The notes: generated by a model not told the origin, from the letters alone. 64,000 nucleotides of DNA from Corynebacterium suedekumii (GCF_030252185.1 NZ_CP126970.1:1550001-1614000), one strand, 5' to 3'. Positions 17,464 through 26,645 are shown, counted from the stretch's first letter. Numbers and translations: made by a program.

Positions 17464-18738
17464 ATGCGTTCTGTCGAGCAGCAGCTCGCCCTGGTCACCG
17501 ACGCCGCCGTCACCCCGGAGCCGGTGCGCATCGCCATCGCCGACGCCCTCGGCCTCATGTGCGCCGAGGAGGTCCAGGCCACCCGCTCGCTGCCCGGCTT
17601 CCCGCAGGCCGCGATCGACGGCTACGCCGTCCGTGCCGTCGACGTCGGCGGCGAGCGGGGCCTCGGCGCCCCCGAACCTGACCCGGACGCCCCTGTCGAA
17701 CCGGTCGAGCGATCCCTCCCGGTCGTCGGCGAGGTCGCCGCGGGGTCCCAGCAGCCCCTGCGCCTGCAGCCCAAGCAGGCCGTGCGCGTCCACACCGGAG
17801 CGCCGCTGCCCACGCTTGCCGACGCCGTCCTCCCCCTCGAGTGGACCGACCGCGGCCGCCGCCGCGTCACCGCCCACCGGGTGGTCCGCTCCGGCGACTT
17901 CGTCCGCCGCGCCGGCGACGACATCCAGCCGGGCGATGTGGCCGTGACCTCCGGTTCCGTCCTCGGACCCGCCCAGATCGGCCTGCTCGCCGCCGTCGGC
18001 CGCTCCAAGGTCCTCGTCTACCCGCGGCCCCGGATGTCCGTCATCTCCGTCGGCCGGGAACTCGTCGACATCGACCGCGATCCCGGCCTCGGCCAGATCT
18101 ACGACGTCAACTCCTACGCCCTGGCCGCCGCCGGCCGCGAGGCTGGCGCGGATGTCTACCGCGTGGGCATCGCCGCCGGCGAACCCCGCCGCCTCAAGGA
18201 GATCATCGAGTCCCAGATCATCCGCAGCGAGGTCCTGGTCATCTCCGGCGCCGTCGGCGGCTCCGGCTCCGAGGCCTTCCGCGAGGTCCTCGCCGAACTC
18301 GGAGACATCGACACCTCCCGGGTGGCCATGCACCCCGGCTCCGTCCAGGGCTTCGGACTGCTGGGCGAGGAGCGCATCCCTGTCTTCCTGCTGCCCTCCA
18401 ACCCGGTCTCCGCCCTGGTCACCTTCGAGGTGTTCATCCGGCCGCTCATCCGGCTGTCGCTGGGCAAGCACAACTCCAACCGCCGCGTCGTCCGGGCCCG
18501 CGCCCTCAACCACGTCGCCTCCCGCGAGGGGCGCCGTGGTTTCATCCGCGCCCGCCTCATGCGCGACGCCGACACCCAGGACTACCTGGTCGAGGGCCTC
18601 GGCGGCGCCGCCGGAGCGCCCGCCCACCTGCTCGCCGGCCTCGCCGAGGCCAACGCCATGATCCGTCTGCCCGAGGACGTCACCGAGATCCGCCCGGGCG
18701 ATGTCGTCGAGGTCATGTTCCTCGCCCAGACCACCTGA
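17464..18738 (+). CDS. glp: Gephyrin-like molybdotransferase homolog Glp (MoeA family)
   Basis: A 424-residue MoeA-fold protein: N-terminal SLPGFPQAAIDGYAVR, central MoCF-type domain (VISVGRELVDID) and C-terminal barrel. The molybdate-insertion motif of true MoeA (TSGGVSVGD) reads ISGAVGGSGSEAF here. In C. glutamicum a MoeA-like protein in this position is the division protein Glp, which binds FtsZ and the membrane receptor GlpR; glpR lies two genes downstream here too. So a cell-division role is likelier than molybdenum insertion, by homology and synteny. Confidence 0.8.
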   Translation: MRSVEQQLALVTDAAVTPEPVRIAIADALGLMCAEEVQATRSLPGFPQAAIDGYAVRAVDVGGERGLGAPEPDPDAPVEPVERSLPVVGEVAAGSQQPLRLQPKQAVRVHTGAPLPTLADAVLPLEWTDRGRRRVTAHRVVRSGDFVRRAGDDIQPGDVAVTSGSVLGPAQIGLLAAVGRSKVLVYPRPRMSVISVGRELVDIDRDPGLGQIYDVNSYALAAAGREAGADVYRVGIAAGEPRRLKEIIESQIIRSEVLVISGAVGGSGSEAFREVLAELGDIDTSRVAMHPGSVQGFGLLGEERIPVFLLPSNPVSALVTFEVFIRPLIRLSLGKHNSNRRVVRARALNHVASREGRRGFIRARLMRDADTQDYLVEGLGGAAGAPAHLLAGLAEANAMIRLPEDVTEIRPGDVVEVMFLAQTT

Positions 18739-18751
18739 TGCGGGCCCGCTA

Positions 18752-19444
18752 GTGTACGACCCCTTCGGGCTGGCCGGCCGACGTTTCCGCACCGCCGCCA
18801 CCGGCCCCCGCGACGCCGTCCATCCCGGCTGGCCGGAAGCCACCCCCACCGTCGTGCTCCCCGACGGCGGCGAGATCCGCCTGCGGCCGCTCACCGCCCA
18901 CGACGGTAAGGCCTGGCGCGAACAACGCCTCCTCGACGAGGTTCATCTCCGACCCGTCGAACCCACCGTCCCGGAGACCTGGGAACTGGCGCACTCGTCG
19001 GCCACCTGGTGGAACGTCATCGGCGGCCTGCGTGCCGCCGCCCTCCGCGGCCAGGTCGTGCCACTGGCCATCGACCTCGACGGCGCCTTCGCCGGGCAGG
19101 TCACCCTGGGCACCATCCAGCACGGCAGCGTCTCCGACTGCTGGATCGGCTACTGGGTCCATTCCGCCCACATGGGCCGCGGTGTCGCCACCGCCGCCTG
19201 CGCCCTCGGCACCGACCACGCCTTCCGCCGCATCGGCCTCCACCGCGTCACCGCCACCTATCTGCCCGACAACCCCGCCTCCGGCCGGGTGCTCGCCCAC
19301 AACGGATTCCGTACCGAGGGATTCCTGCGCCGCAACCTGCACATCGACGGCCGGTGGCGCGACCACCACTACGTGGCCCAGATGGTCGAGGACCACCCCG
19401 ACACCTGTGTCGCCCGCCTGCGCCGCGCCGGACGACTGCGCTGA
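18752..19444 (+). CDS. rimJ: GNAT acetyltransferase, RimJ/RimL-like
   Basis: About 230 residues. GNAT core: IRLRPLTAHDGKAW (beta1), acetyl-CoA loop region YWVHSAHMGRGVATAACALG, and VLAHNGFRTEGFLRRNL (the typical RimJ end). Such enzymes acetylate N-termini of ribosomal proteins or other substrates. The GTG at 18752 gives the family-like start VYDPFGLAGR; no strong Shine-Dalgarno is visible, and translational coupling to glp (13 bases upstream) is plausible. Confidence 0.82.
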   Translation: MYDPFGLAGRRFRTAATGPRDAVHPGWPEATPTVVLPDGGEIRLRPLTAHDGKAWREQRLLDEVHLRPVEPTVPETWELAHSSATWWNVIGGLRAAALRGQVVPLAIDLDGAFAGQVTLGTIQHGSVSDCWIGYWVHSAHMGRGVATAACALGTDHAFRRIGLHRVTATYLPDNPASGRVLAHNGFRTEGFLRRNLHIDGRWRDHHYVAQMVEDHPDTCVARLRRAGRLR

Positions 19445-19540
19445 TCGGTCGGTCGGCGTGGCAGGGCGGTCACCCCGGTCCACGCGGATACCCTGAAGCC
19501 GAAGTTTCATTTCCCCTCCCCATGGAAGGTGGCACACAGC

Positions 19541-20716
19541 GTGTCCGGAAGCCTGATCATCGTCCTGATCATCGTGGTGTGGCTGTTTGTGCTCGCTCCG
19601 CTCCTCCTGCGCGGCCAGAAGCCGATCCGCCGCGCCGGCGAAGCATTCGACGACACCCGCGTCCTCTACCAGGGCGGCACCGACGTCCTGCCCGGGCGTC
19701 GTCGCCCGCGCCTGACCCCGGCCGACGTGCGCCGCGCCCACGAGACGGAGGAGGACGACTACGAGGTCGTCGCCGCCGAGGAGGACGTCCTGCTTGACGA
19801 CGACCGCCCCTCCCGCACCTTCAGCGGCTCCACCGCCGCCAGCGCCTTCAAGGGGATGTTCACCCGCAAGGAGGAACCGGCCGAGGAGAAGGAGGAGGTC
19901 GCCGAGGTCGTCGACGGGGATCTCGTCCACGAGATCGAGGCCCCGGAGACTGGGGAGACTGCGGAGCACACCGACGCCGATGAGTCCGAGGTGGTGACCG
20001 AGGAGGCCCGGTACGACGAGGAGGATGACGAGCGCGACGCCGTCTACGCCTACGACGACTCCTACGTCTCCCCGGCCGACCTGATGTACCCCGACACCCG
20101 CGACTCGGATGTGGTGGAGGTGCTCGAGGAGGAGCCTGCCGACGACGCTGCAACCGATGCTCAGGATGATGCCTATGCCGATCAGCTGGACAGCGAGCTC
20201 GACGACGAACTCTCCGACGAGGACATCGAGTTCGCCGAGCGCCGCCGCGGCCGTGGCGGTTACGACCCCGTCGCTGACGCCGAGTACACCCTCACCCGCT
20301 ACCAGCGTCGCCAGCGCACCCTCATCGGCCTCGGTGCCGCCGTCCTGGTCACCGCGATCCTCGCGTTCATCCTCGGCGGCTGGATCTGGGCACTGGCGGG
20401 CATCGCCCTCGCGGCCACCGCCATCTACCTCGTTGCCCTGCGTAACCAGGTCCGTCAGGAGGAGGCCCTGCGTCACCGCCGGATCCGCCAGCTGCGCCGC
20501 GCCAGCCTCGGTGTCCGCAACGCCGCCGACGAGGAACTCAACATCCCCCGCAACCTCCGCCGCCCCGGCGCCGTGGTCCTCGAGCTTGACGACGAATCCC
20601 CCGACTTCGATTACCTCCCGGTCACCGAGTCCCACTTCGAGGAGGACTACGAGCCCGCCCCGCGCCGCGGCTTCCGTCGCCTCGACCGCATCTCCGACGA
20701 CCGTCGGGCCGGCTGA
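19541..20716 (+). CDS. glpR: Glp receptor-like membrane protein GlpR
   Basis: A 391-residue protein: N-terminal helix (GSLIIVLIIVVWLFVLAPLL), a long acidic disordered stretch of about 200 residues rich in Asp/Glu, then two adjacent helices near 265-310 (LIGLGAAVLVTAILAFILGG, ALAGIALAATAIYLVAL) and a basic tail. This matches the corynebacterial GlpR that anchors Glp and links septation to polar growth. GTG 19541 is chosen because GGAAGGTGG lies upstream; an in-frame GTG at 19529 overlaps that site. AT-poor bases separate it from the tRNA gene. Confidence 0.78.
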   Translation: MSGSLIIVLIIVVWLFVLAPLLLRGQKPIRRAGEAFDDTRVLYQGGTDVLPGRRRPRLTPADVRRAHETEEDDYEVVAAEEDVLLDDDRPSRTFSGSTAASAFKGMFTRKEEPAEEKEEVAEVVDGDLVHEIEAPETGETAEHTDADESEVVTEEARYDEEDDERDAVYAYDDSYVSPADLMYPDTRDSDVVEVLEEEPADDAATDAQDDAYADQLDSELDDELSDEDIEFAERRRGRGGYDPVADAEYTLTRYQRRQRTLIGLGAAVLVTAILAFILGGWIWALAGIALAATAIYLVALRNQVRQEEALRHRRIRQLRRASLGVRNAADEELNIPRNLRRPGAVVLELDDESPDFDYLPVTESHFEEDYEPAPRRGFRRLDRISDDRRAG

Positions 20717-20775
20717 TTTTTCCTCCCCGCCCCGGCAGGAGTAACGTGTGAATCTGCTCCCGCCAGGGAGCGTAC

Positions 20776-20848
20776 GGGGCTATAGCTCAGTTGGTAGAGC
20801 GTCGCGTTCGCAATGCGAAGGTCAGGGGTTCGATTCCCCTTAGCTCCA
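20776..20848 (+). tRNA. tRNA-Ala (CGC)
   Basis: A 73-base cloverleaf: acceptor GGGGCTA pairs with TAGCTCC and includes the G3-U70 pair that marks alanine tRNAs. Anticodon stem TCGCG/TGCGA holds loop TTCGCAA with anticodon CGC, reading GCG. T arm GGGGTTCGATTCCCC. CCA is not encoded. It marks the left edge of accessory island 1. Confidence 0.96.
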
Positions 20849-21118
20849 CAATTGAAGACGTACTAGAACTCCTGACATCTGTAGGTGCGGGTTCTGGTGT
20901 GAGGGCGGCGAAGGGCTCAGCGAGTCGGATCGTCGCCCGTTCGTCTTCGCTGATCTCGATTCCGTCGGTGAGTGCCTGGTTCGCCAGACGTTTGCCTTGG
21001 TCGTTCGTGCGCGCGTAGAGCGTTGCGCAGTCGACCAGCAGGCCGAGGGCCGTGCTGAGTTGTTTGCGTGCTCCGGTGTGGTGGTCGTGCTCGCTGGCGA
21101 GGCGGCGGTCGATGTCGG

Positions 21119-22105
21119 CTAGCTGTAATGACCGGGGAGGTTAGTTAACCGGGTGATCGGTGGCTGACCTCCGCATGCGGAATGGGGTCGGTGGTGATTG
21201 TAGTCATGCAGCCACCGACCCAACGCGTTTCTGCGTTCCTGCTCCGACAGGTAATGCCGGGCATAGGCCCACCCATCGGTCAGGGTGCGATGAAACCGCT
21301 CAATCTTGCCATTGGTCTGCGGTCGGTACGGCCTGGTCCACTTCGGGGTGATCCCCACCTCCCCGCAGGTCTGCTGCCATAGCTTCGACCGGTAGGCTGA
21401 CCCGTTGTCACTGATCACCCGCTCCACGGTGATCCCACGCTGATCGAACCACCCGATAGCTCGTTGCAGTACCCCGACCGCGGTGACCGCTTTCTCGTCA
21501 TCGTGGATCTCGGCGTACGCCACCCTCGAGTGATCATCGATGACGGTGTGGACGAAACAGTGCCCCATCAACGGCTCGCGGTAACGGTTGCGGGGTTTGC
21601 CCGGGGTCGCAGCCCGGTGGCGATCGCCCTGGCGCTTGCCGACGTCGGCCCATCCACCACCGTCAGGGATGTTGCCGAACTTGGTGACATCGACATGGAT
21701 GAGCGCACCGGGGTGGTCGTGTTCGTATCGGCGTACCGGCTCGCCGGTGGCCCGGTCGGTGTACGCCAGGCGGTGGAGCCGGCACCGTTTCAGGATCTGG
21801 TGCGCGGTCGACGGGGCGATCCCGCACAAAGCGGCCAGCTGCAGCGGCCCGAGACGTTTACGCAGACGCAGTGACACCACCCGTTTGACCACGTGCTGGG
21901 GTGTCTTGTTCGGGCTGGTGTGTGGTCGGGAGGAGCGGTCGGTCATGGGCTGGCCGGCGCGGTAGCGCTCGGCCCAGCGTTTGACGGTGGGCCAGGAGCA
22001 CTGGAACCGGGCGGCGACCTCGGAGATGGGATGACCGTCGTCGACAACGAGGCGGGCGACCTTGAGGCGGTGACGGGGAGTCAGGGCTGCGTTAGCATGA
22101 GACAT
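21119..22105 (-). CDS. IS481-family transposase
   Basis: About 328 residues. N-terminal helix-turn-helix (LKVARLVVDDGHPISEVAAR), then a DDE integrase core: LIHVDVTKFG, RVISDNGSAY and RPQTNGKIERFHRTL. A longer frame goes to 22156, but MSHANAALTPRHR is the usual N-terminus. The reading frame passes through the terminal repeat, and its TAG stop is formed by the CTAG target duplication. The gene looks intact. Confidence 0.88.
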   Translation of the reverse strand: MSHANAALTPRHRLKVARLVVDDGHPISEVAARFQCSWPTVKRWAERYRAGQPMTDRSSRPHTSPNKTPQHVVKRVVSLRLRKRLGPLQLAALCGIAPSTAHQILKRCRLHRLAYTDRATGEPVRRYEHDHPGALIHVDVTKFGNIPDGGGWADVGKRQGDRHRAATPGKPRNRYREPLMGHCFVHTVIDDHSRVAYAEIHDDEKAVTAVGVLQRAIGWFDQRGITVERVISDNGSAYRSKLWQQTCGEVGITPKWTRPYRPQTNGKIERFHRTLTDGWAYARHYLSEQERRNALGRWLHDYNHHRPHSACGGQPPITRLTNLPGHYS

Positions 22106-22217
22106 CGAAGACCTCTTGTGTGGCTGGGTTGGATTAGAGCACTTCCCATTCCACACGGGAGGTCTTCGTCATGTCACCGGATCACACAGATTCGACCAAC
22201 GTCTCCGGTCAGTACAG
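21123..22217 (-). mobile_element. IS481-family insertion sequence
   Basis: A 1095-base element with inverted repeats CTGTAATGACCGGGGA at the left and CTGTACTGACCGGAGA read inward from the right. It is flanked by direct repeats CTAG (21119-21122 and 22218-22221). One transposase gene on the minus strand. It interrupts the serine recombinase fragment. Confidence 0.85.
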
Positions 22218-22574
22218 CTAGGTCTTCGGCGTCAGGTCCTAAAACGGTGCCTCGTCGTGTGTCGACCACGGATTCGGTGGTGTTGGCGGCAGGGCCTCCT
22301 CGGGCAGCGGCAGGTTTGCGACGACGTAGAGGTTCAAGATGTCGTCGCGATCCATAAACATGATCTGACTGCGCTTGTTAGCGTCGAGAGCGTTGCCAAG
22401 CCAGTTGCGGGCTGCCTTGGTGATCTCGCCACCTGCCACGATGAAGGCGTGATCGACCAAGACGCGACGGTTGGTTTCGGGATCGAAGATCTCGTGTGCC
22501 AACGGACCTGACCCCTGTTTGGTAGACACCCGACAACCCGGCTTTCTGCCGGGGAGGAAAGGTAACCTGCCACC

Positions 22575-22889
22575 ATGCCGATCAAGACCTACACCGAGGA
22601 GTTCCGCCGCGACGCGGTCGCCCTCTACGAGAATTCCCCCGGCGTATCGATCAACGCCCTCGCCGCCGAACTCGGCGTCAACCGCAACACCCTCCAGATC
22701 TGGGTCCGCAAATACGGCACCGGAGCCCGCACCAGCAGCTCGGATTCTTCCTCCAGCTCTGACACACCGACCGTGGTGACCGAAGCGGAACGCATCCGCC
22801 AGCTGGAACGAGAAGTACGCAGACTCCGGGAGGAACGCGATATTCTGCGCAAGGCCGCGAAATATTTTGCGGAAGAGACGACCTGGTGA
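22575..22889 (+). CDS. IS3-family OrfA (transposase DNA-binding subunit)
   Basis: 104 residues: helix-turn-helix (TYTEEFRRDAVALYENSPG, then LAAELGVNRNTLQIWVRKYG), a serine-rich linker and a leucine zipper (IRQLEREVRRLREERDILRK). The stop TGA overlaps the GTG of orfB, as usual for IS3, where a -1 frameshift makes the OrfAB transposase. Confidence 0.92.
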   Translation: MPIKTYTEEFRRDAVALYENSPGVSINALAAELGVNRNTLQIWVRKYGTGARTSSSDSSSSSDTPTVVTEAERIRQLEREVRRLREERDILRKAAKYFAEETTW

Positions 22890-23494
22890 TCCGCTTCCAG
22901 TTCGTTGACGACGCCAAGAACAGCCATTCGGTCAAGCGGTTATGTGAGGTTCTGAAACTCAACCGGTCCTCGTACTACAAATGGAGAAACACCTCCTCCG
23001 CCAGGACACAACGCCTGCTCAGCGACGCGATCCTCGGCGCACGGGTCAAGGCCGTGTTCGCCGCAGAACGCGGCTGCTACGGCTCCAAACGCATCACGGC
23101 GCAACTCAACGACGACTCGCCCGGCAGCCCGGTCAATCACAAGAAAGTCGCCCGGATCATGCGCTCGTTGCAGCTGGTTGGCTACTCGAAGAAGCGCAAG
23201 GTCACCACGACTGTCTCGGATGGGAGGAAGCCGGTGTTTCCGGACCTGGTGGGGAGGAAATTCACCGCCCCGGCACCAAACCAGGTCTACGTCGGCGATA
23301 TCACGTACCTGCCGATCGCGGACGGGTCGAATATGTACCTCGCCACCGTCATCGACTGTTTCTCCCGCCGGCTGGCCGGCTTCGCGATCGCCGATCACAT
23401 GCGTACTTCCCTGGTCCAGGACGCCCTGGTGATGGCCAAGGGTCAGCGCGGAAGTCTCGACGACGCAATTTTTCACTCGGACCATGGCAGTGTC

Positions 23495-24945
23495 GGCGGA
23501 TTCAACTGGTCGTCGCAACACCTCGATGACATGGAGGTGTGTGATGCTACGTCGTCAGGCGGATGCGGATCGAGCGGTGCGACAACCGATGCGCTCTCCG
23601 GGGCGCCCGCCCCCGCGACGGGAGGTCGAGCGGGCATTCTGGGTACAGATCGCTGATGGGCTTACGAGCGAGGATGCCGCGGTTGCTGTTGGTGTGTCAG
23701 CACCGGTGGGTACGCGGTGGTTTCGCCATGCTGGAGGTATGCCTCCACTAGATCTTGCTCCAGCTGCTGGCCGTTATCTCTGCTTTGCTGAGCGTGAAGA
23801 GATCGCGCTGTTACACGTTCAAAATGTCGGCGTCCGTGAGATCGCCCGACGACTCGGACGCGATCCCGGGACAGTCTCCCGGGAACTGCGGCGAAACGCC
23901 GCGACCCGTGCCGGGGAAGTGGAGTACCGGGCTTCCGTTGCGCAGTGGAAGGCCGAGTCTGCGGCCAAGCGGCCCAAACAAGCGAAACTGGTGACCAACA
24001 CCGCGCTGCGTGACTATGTGCAACAACGCCTTGAGGGCAGCGTCAGTCTGCCGGACGGGACGGTAGTTCAGGGGCCCGATGCACCGCGCTGGAAGGGACG
24101 AAACAAGCCACACCGAGAGGACCGTCAATGGGTCACGGGTTGGAGCCCGGAACAAATCTCGCACCGGCTGAAAGTTGATTTCCCTGATGATGGTGCCATG
24201 AGGATCAGCCACGAAGCGATTTACCAGTCGCTGTTCATCCAGGGGCGCGGCGCACTCAAGCGCGAGCTCGTCACGTGTCTACGCACTGGTCGAGCGCTGC
24301 GGAAACCACGACGGCGTTCACGGAACAAGCCACAAGGCCATGTCACAGACGATGTCGTCATCTCCGAGCGTCCCGCCGAAGCGGCGGACCGCGCGGTGCC
24401 TGGACATTGGGAGGGGGATCTGATCATCGGCACACACCAGTCCGCGATCGGAACGCTCGTCGAGCGCAAGAGCCGCTCTGTGCTGCTGGTGCACCTGCCA
24501 CGACTTGCAGGCTACGGGCAGCAGCCGCGAGTGAAAAACGGGCCGGCCTTGGCCGGCCACGGCGCGACCGCGATGGCTGATGCGCTCACCCGAGCAATCA
24601 CGGATCTACCGCAGCAACTGCGTAAGACGTTGACCTGGGATCGAGGCAAGGAGTTGGCAGAGCATGCCAGATTCGCGTTCGAGACCGGCACCACGGTGTT
24701 TTTCGCTGATCCGCACTCGCCTTGGCAGCGGCCCACGAACGAAAACACCAATGGGCTGCTGCGACAGTACTTCCCCAAGGGCACCGACCTGTCGAGATGG
24801 GGTGCTGACGATCTCGCCGCGGTCGCGTACACGTTAAATAACCGGCCGAGGAAAGTGCTCAACTGGAAAACCCCAGCCGAGGTATTCACAGAGCAGCTAC
24901 CATCGGCCCAAGAACCTGGTGTTGCGACCACCGATTGAATCCGCC
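23495..24945 (+). mobile_element. IS30-family insertion sequence
   Basis: A 1451-base element with inverted repeats GGCGGATTCAA (left) and TTGAATCCGCC (right), continuing imperfectly inward (GGTCGTCGCAACACC against GGTGGTCGCAACACC). Target duplication GTC at 23492-23494 and 24946-24948. It interrupts the orfB of the surrounding IS3 element, so it arrived later. Confidence 0.88.
23544..24938 (+). CDS. IS30-family transposase
   Basis: 464 residues. Helix-turn-helix VREIARRLGRDPGTVSRELR, then the IS30 DDE core: GHWEGDLIIG, LTWDRGKELAEH and NENTNGLLRQYFPKG. ATG 23544 is preferred because GGAGG lies 8 bases upstream; the frame is open back into the flanking IS3 sequence. It looks complete. Confidence 0.9.
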   Translation: MLRRQADADRAVRQPMRSPGRPPPRREVERAFWVQIADGLTSEDAAVAVGVSAPVGTRWFRHAGGMPPLDLAPAAGRYLCFAEREEIALLHVQNVGVREIARRLGRDPGTVSRELRRNAATRAGEVEYRASVAQWKAESAAKRPKQAKLVTNTALRDYVQQRLEGSVSLPDGTVVQGPDAPRWKGRNKPHREDRQWVTGWSPEQISHRLKVDFPDDGAMRISHEAIYQSLFIQGRGALKRELVTCLRTGRALRKPRRRSRNKPQGHVTDDVVISERPAEAADRAVPGHWEGDLIIGTHQSAIGTLVERKSRSVLLVHLPRLAGYGQQPRVKNGPALAGHGATAMADALTRAITDLPQQLRKTLTWDRGKELAEHARFAFETGTTVFFADPHSPWQRPTNENTNGLLRQYFPKGTDLSRWGADDLAAVAYTLNNRPRKVLNWKTPAEVFTEQLPSAQEPGVATTD

Positions 24946-26141
24946 GTCTACACTTCCCATGCGTTCCAGGAGACGTGCAGAACGCTGGGGATCCGGCAGT
25001 CGATGGGCGCGATCGGCAGCAGCGCTGATAATGCCCTGGCGGAGTCCTTCAACGCCGCGTTGAAGCGTGAGGTCCTCCAGGACGCGAAGACGTTTGCCAA
25101 TCAGTTGCAGTGCCGGCGAGATGTTTTCCGCTGGTGTACCCGCTACAACACCACGCGTCGGCATTCCTGGTGCGGGTATCTCGCTCCAGCAGTGTTTGAA
25201 GAGCAATGTCCTGTTACGCTGAGATCTGCTTCCTGATCACATCCCCCGTGTCTACTTTCCGGGGGTCGGGCCCAACATCATGAGCGCCTGGTTGTAGATC
25301 TCCGCCATGTTGGCGTTTCCCGTCTTGGTAACCCCCGAAGCGTCAAGCTTGCCTTTCTTCGCCTGGATGCCGAAGTAGAGAATGTGCTGTGTCGGCAAGG
25401 TGTAGCGCATCCAAATGTCCTTGCCGTACTCCAGGGCCTTGTCCTTGTGCCCGGCGGCGGTGATGCGGTGGTAGCCAAGTTGCCTGAACAGCGGGAGGAG
25501 CACCTCCTCAATGAGGTCATCCTCGCTGCATTGGTCGAGGTACGCCGTCAGGAGCTGCCGCCGCTCCAGCTCAGCCTTGCTGAAGGGGCGGTGGGGGTTG
25601 GCGGCAAGGATGGTCACGGTCTGGGTGCCGACATGACGGAGGTAGCAGTGGTTGTCCTCGCCATAGAACGCCTCGAAACCTTCGCGGCCAAGTACCTCAT
25701 TGAGTTGCGCGAGCGCCCGAGGACGGTCGGACCCTTCGTTGAGCCGATCGGCCGGGCTCATCAGTTGGTCGATGAGGCGGCAGAAGATCTCTGGCGGGCG
25801 GTTGGGTCCGTCGTGCGGTTCGGCCAGCATCTGTTCCAATACATCTGCCACCCAGCGGTGGCGAGTTGAACCGTCATGCTGGTATTCGGTCTCCAGCTCT
25901 TGGAAGAACTCGGTGATGTACATGCTGGACCTGTAAGGGAAGTACTTGGCCTCGTCCACATTCTCAGCGTCGTCACGGCCCGCGTTGCCCACGATGAGGT
26001 CAGCGAGAGCTTCGAGGTTGCGGCGCTTGAACTTCATAGTGCCATTGTCGCAAATGAAGCCGACAAGCCTCCGGACTCAGCAGCGCTCATGTGCCGCTGC
26101 TTGTGCACGGGGGCACCCTGGGGGTGCGGTCCGAGGAGAAG

Positions 26142-26273
26142 TCAGAGCAAGTCTCTCGTGTGCGTCCAGACGGTCATCCGATGCACATCGAACCGCTGGC
26201 AGATAGAGACGACGCTTTCGCCGTTCGTGCGGGCGGTTCGGATAGCGTCCACTTGGCTCTCCGTGAGGGGTGT
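26142..26273 (-). pseudogene. Resolvase C-terminal helix-turn-helix fragment
   Basis: The last 43 residues of a frame: TPLTESQVDAIRTARTNGES followed by VVSICQRFDVHRMTVWTHTR. This is the DNA-binding tail of small serine resolvases/invertases. No catalytic domain is present upstream. The remaining bases between 26038 and 26645 hold this relic and one hairpin, nothing else I can support. Confidence 0.55.
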
Positions 26274-26435
26274 TCTAGCTCGTCTCCTAGGGTTCGCCAC
26301 GACGCCCGGCTCATCGTCAGCGGCACCGTCTGACTCGAGACCCATACCGAGTTTCGCTTGATTCCACGCGGAACTGAGCCGCTCGAACCGCTGCCAGGTG
26401 TTCGGTTTGAGTCCGCCCGCGTCCACCATCCTGTG

Positions 26436-26465
26436 GCCCCTGCCAGTTCGCTGGCAGGGGCTTTC
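26436..26465 (+). terminator. Strong hairpin with TTCG loop
   Basis: Perfect 11-bp stem GCCCCTGCCAG / CTGGCAGGGGC around TTCG, followed by TTTCCC. Nearly identical to the hairpin at 28749-28776. It follows a sequence ending GCGTCCACCA that resembles a tRNA 3' end. Confidence 0.6.
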
Positions 26466-26645
26466 CCTATTACCCCGGCAACGAGCGCAGGTCGGGCTTC
26501 GAGCGGCACGTACGCATTGTGCCGGAGGTTGGCGGGTGCTTGCCACGGGCGATAGTTCCGGTTCTGGCCTTGTTGCGACCCTGGACTCAGGCGAGGGCGT
26601 CGGTGTATAAGGGATTGAAACCCTGACAAACAAAGGTGACGCGCC

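Larger units (their letters stand above)
20852..22238 (-). pseudogene. C-terminal fragment of a serine recombinase, split by IS481
   Basis: On the minus strand, after removing the IS481 element, a continuous frame reads DAEDLADIDRRLASEHDHHT, then LGLLVDCATLY, ANQALTDGIEISEDE and RLAEPFAAL. That is the coiled-coil tail typical of large serine integrases/resolvases. The catalytic N-terminal domain is missing, and the frame runs without a stop into the tRNA-Ala gene. It looks like the relic of the integrase that brought island 1. Non-functional. Confidence 0.65.
22886..25236 (+). pseudogene. IS3-family OrfB transposase, split by IS30
   Basis: First part 22886-23494: helical N-terminus (KNSHSVKRLCEVLKLNRSSY), then VYVGDITYLP (first Asp) and FHSDHGSV (second Asp). 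Second part 24949-25236: YTSHAFQETCRTLGIRQSM and ADNALAESFNAALKREV (the Glu). Excising IS30 plus one GTC joins HSDHGSV to YTSHAF in frame, the standard DDE order. Inactive as it stands. Confidence 0.88.
22504..25273 (+). mobile_element. IS3-family element, itself interrupted by IS30
   Basis: Terminal 26-base inverted repeats: GGACCTGACCCC...GTAGACAC at 22504-22529 and the matching right end at 25248-25273 (18 or more matches). Target duplication AAC at 22501-22503 and 25274-25276. Without the IS30 insert the element is 1316 bases. It sits in the nuclease gene. Confidence 0.88.
22239..26037 (-). pseudogene. PD-(D/E)XK-like nuclease gene interrupted by IS3 (with IS30)
   Basis: N-terminal part 26037-25274 (MKFKRRNLEALADLIVGNAG and onward to AEIYNQALMML), C-terminal part 22500-22239 (AHEIFDPETNRRVLVDHAFI through THDEAPF). 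Removing the IS3 element and one copy of its 3-base duplication restores an uninterrupted 341-codon frame. A core GKDIWM...YFGIQAKKGK fits a D-(E/Q)xK nuclease site, as in Mrr-like enzymes. VDHAFIVAGGEITKAARNWL follows. Possibly a restriction or defence nuclease, now inactive; family membership is by eye only. Confidence 0.65.
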
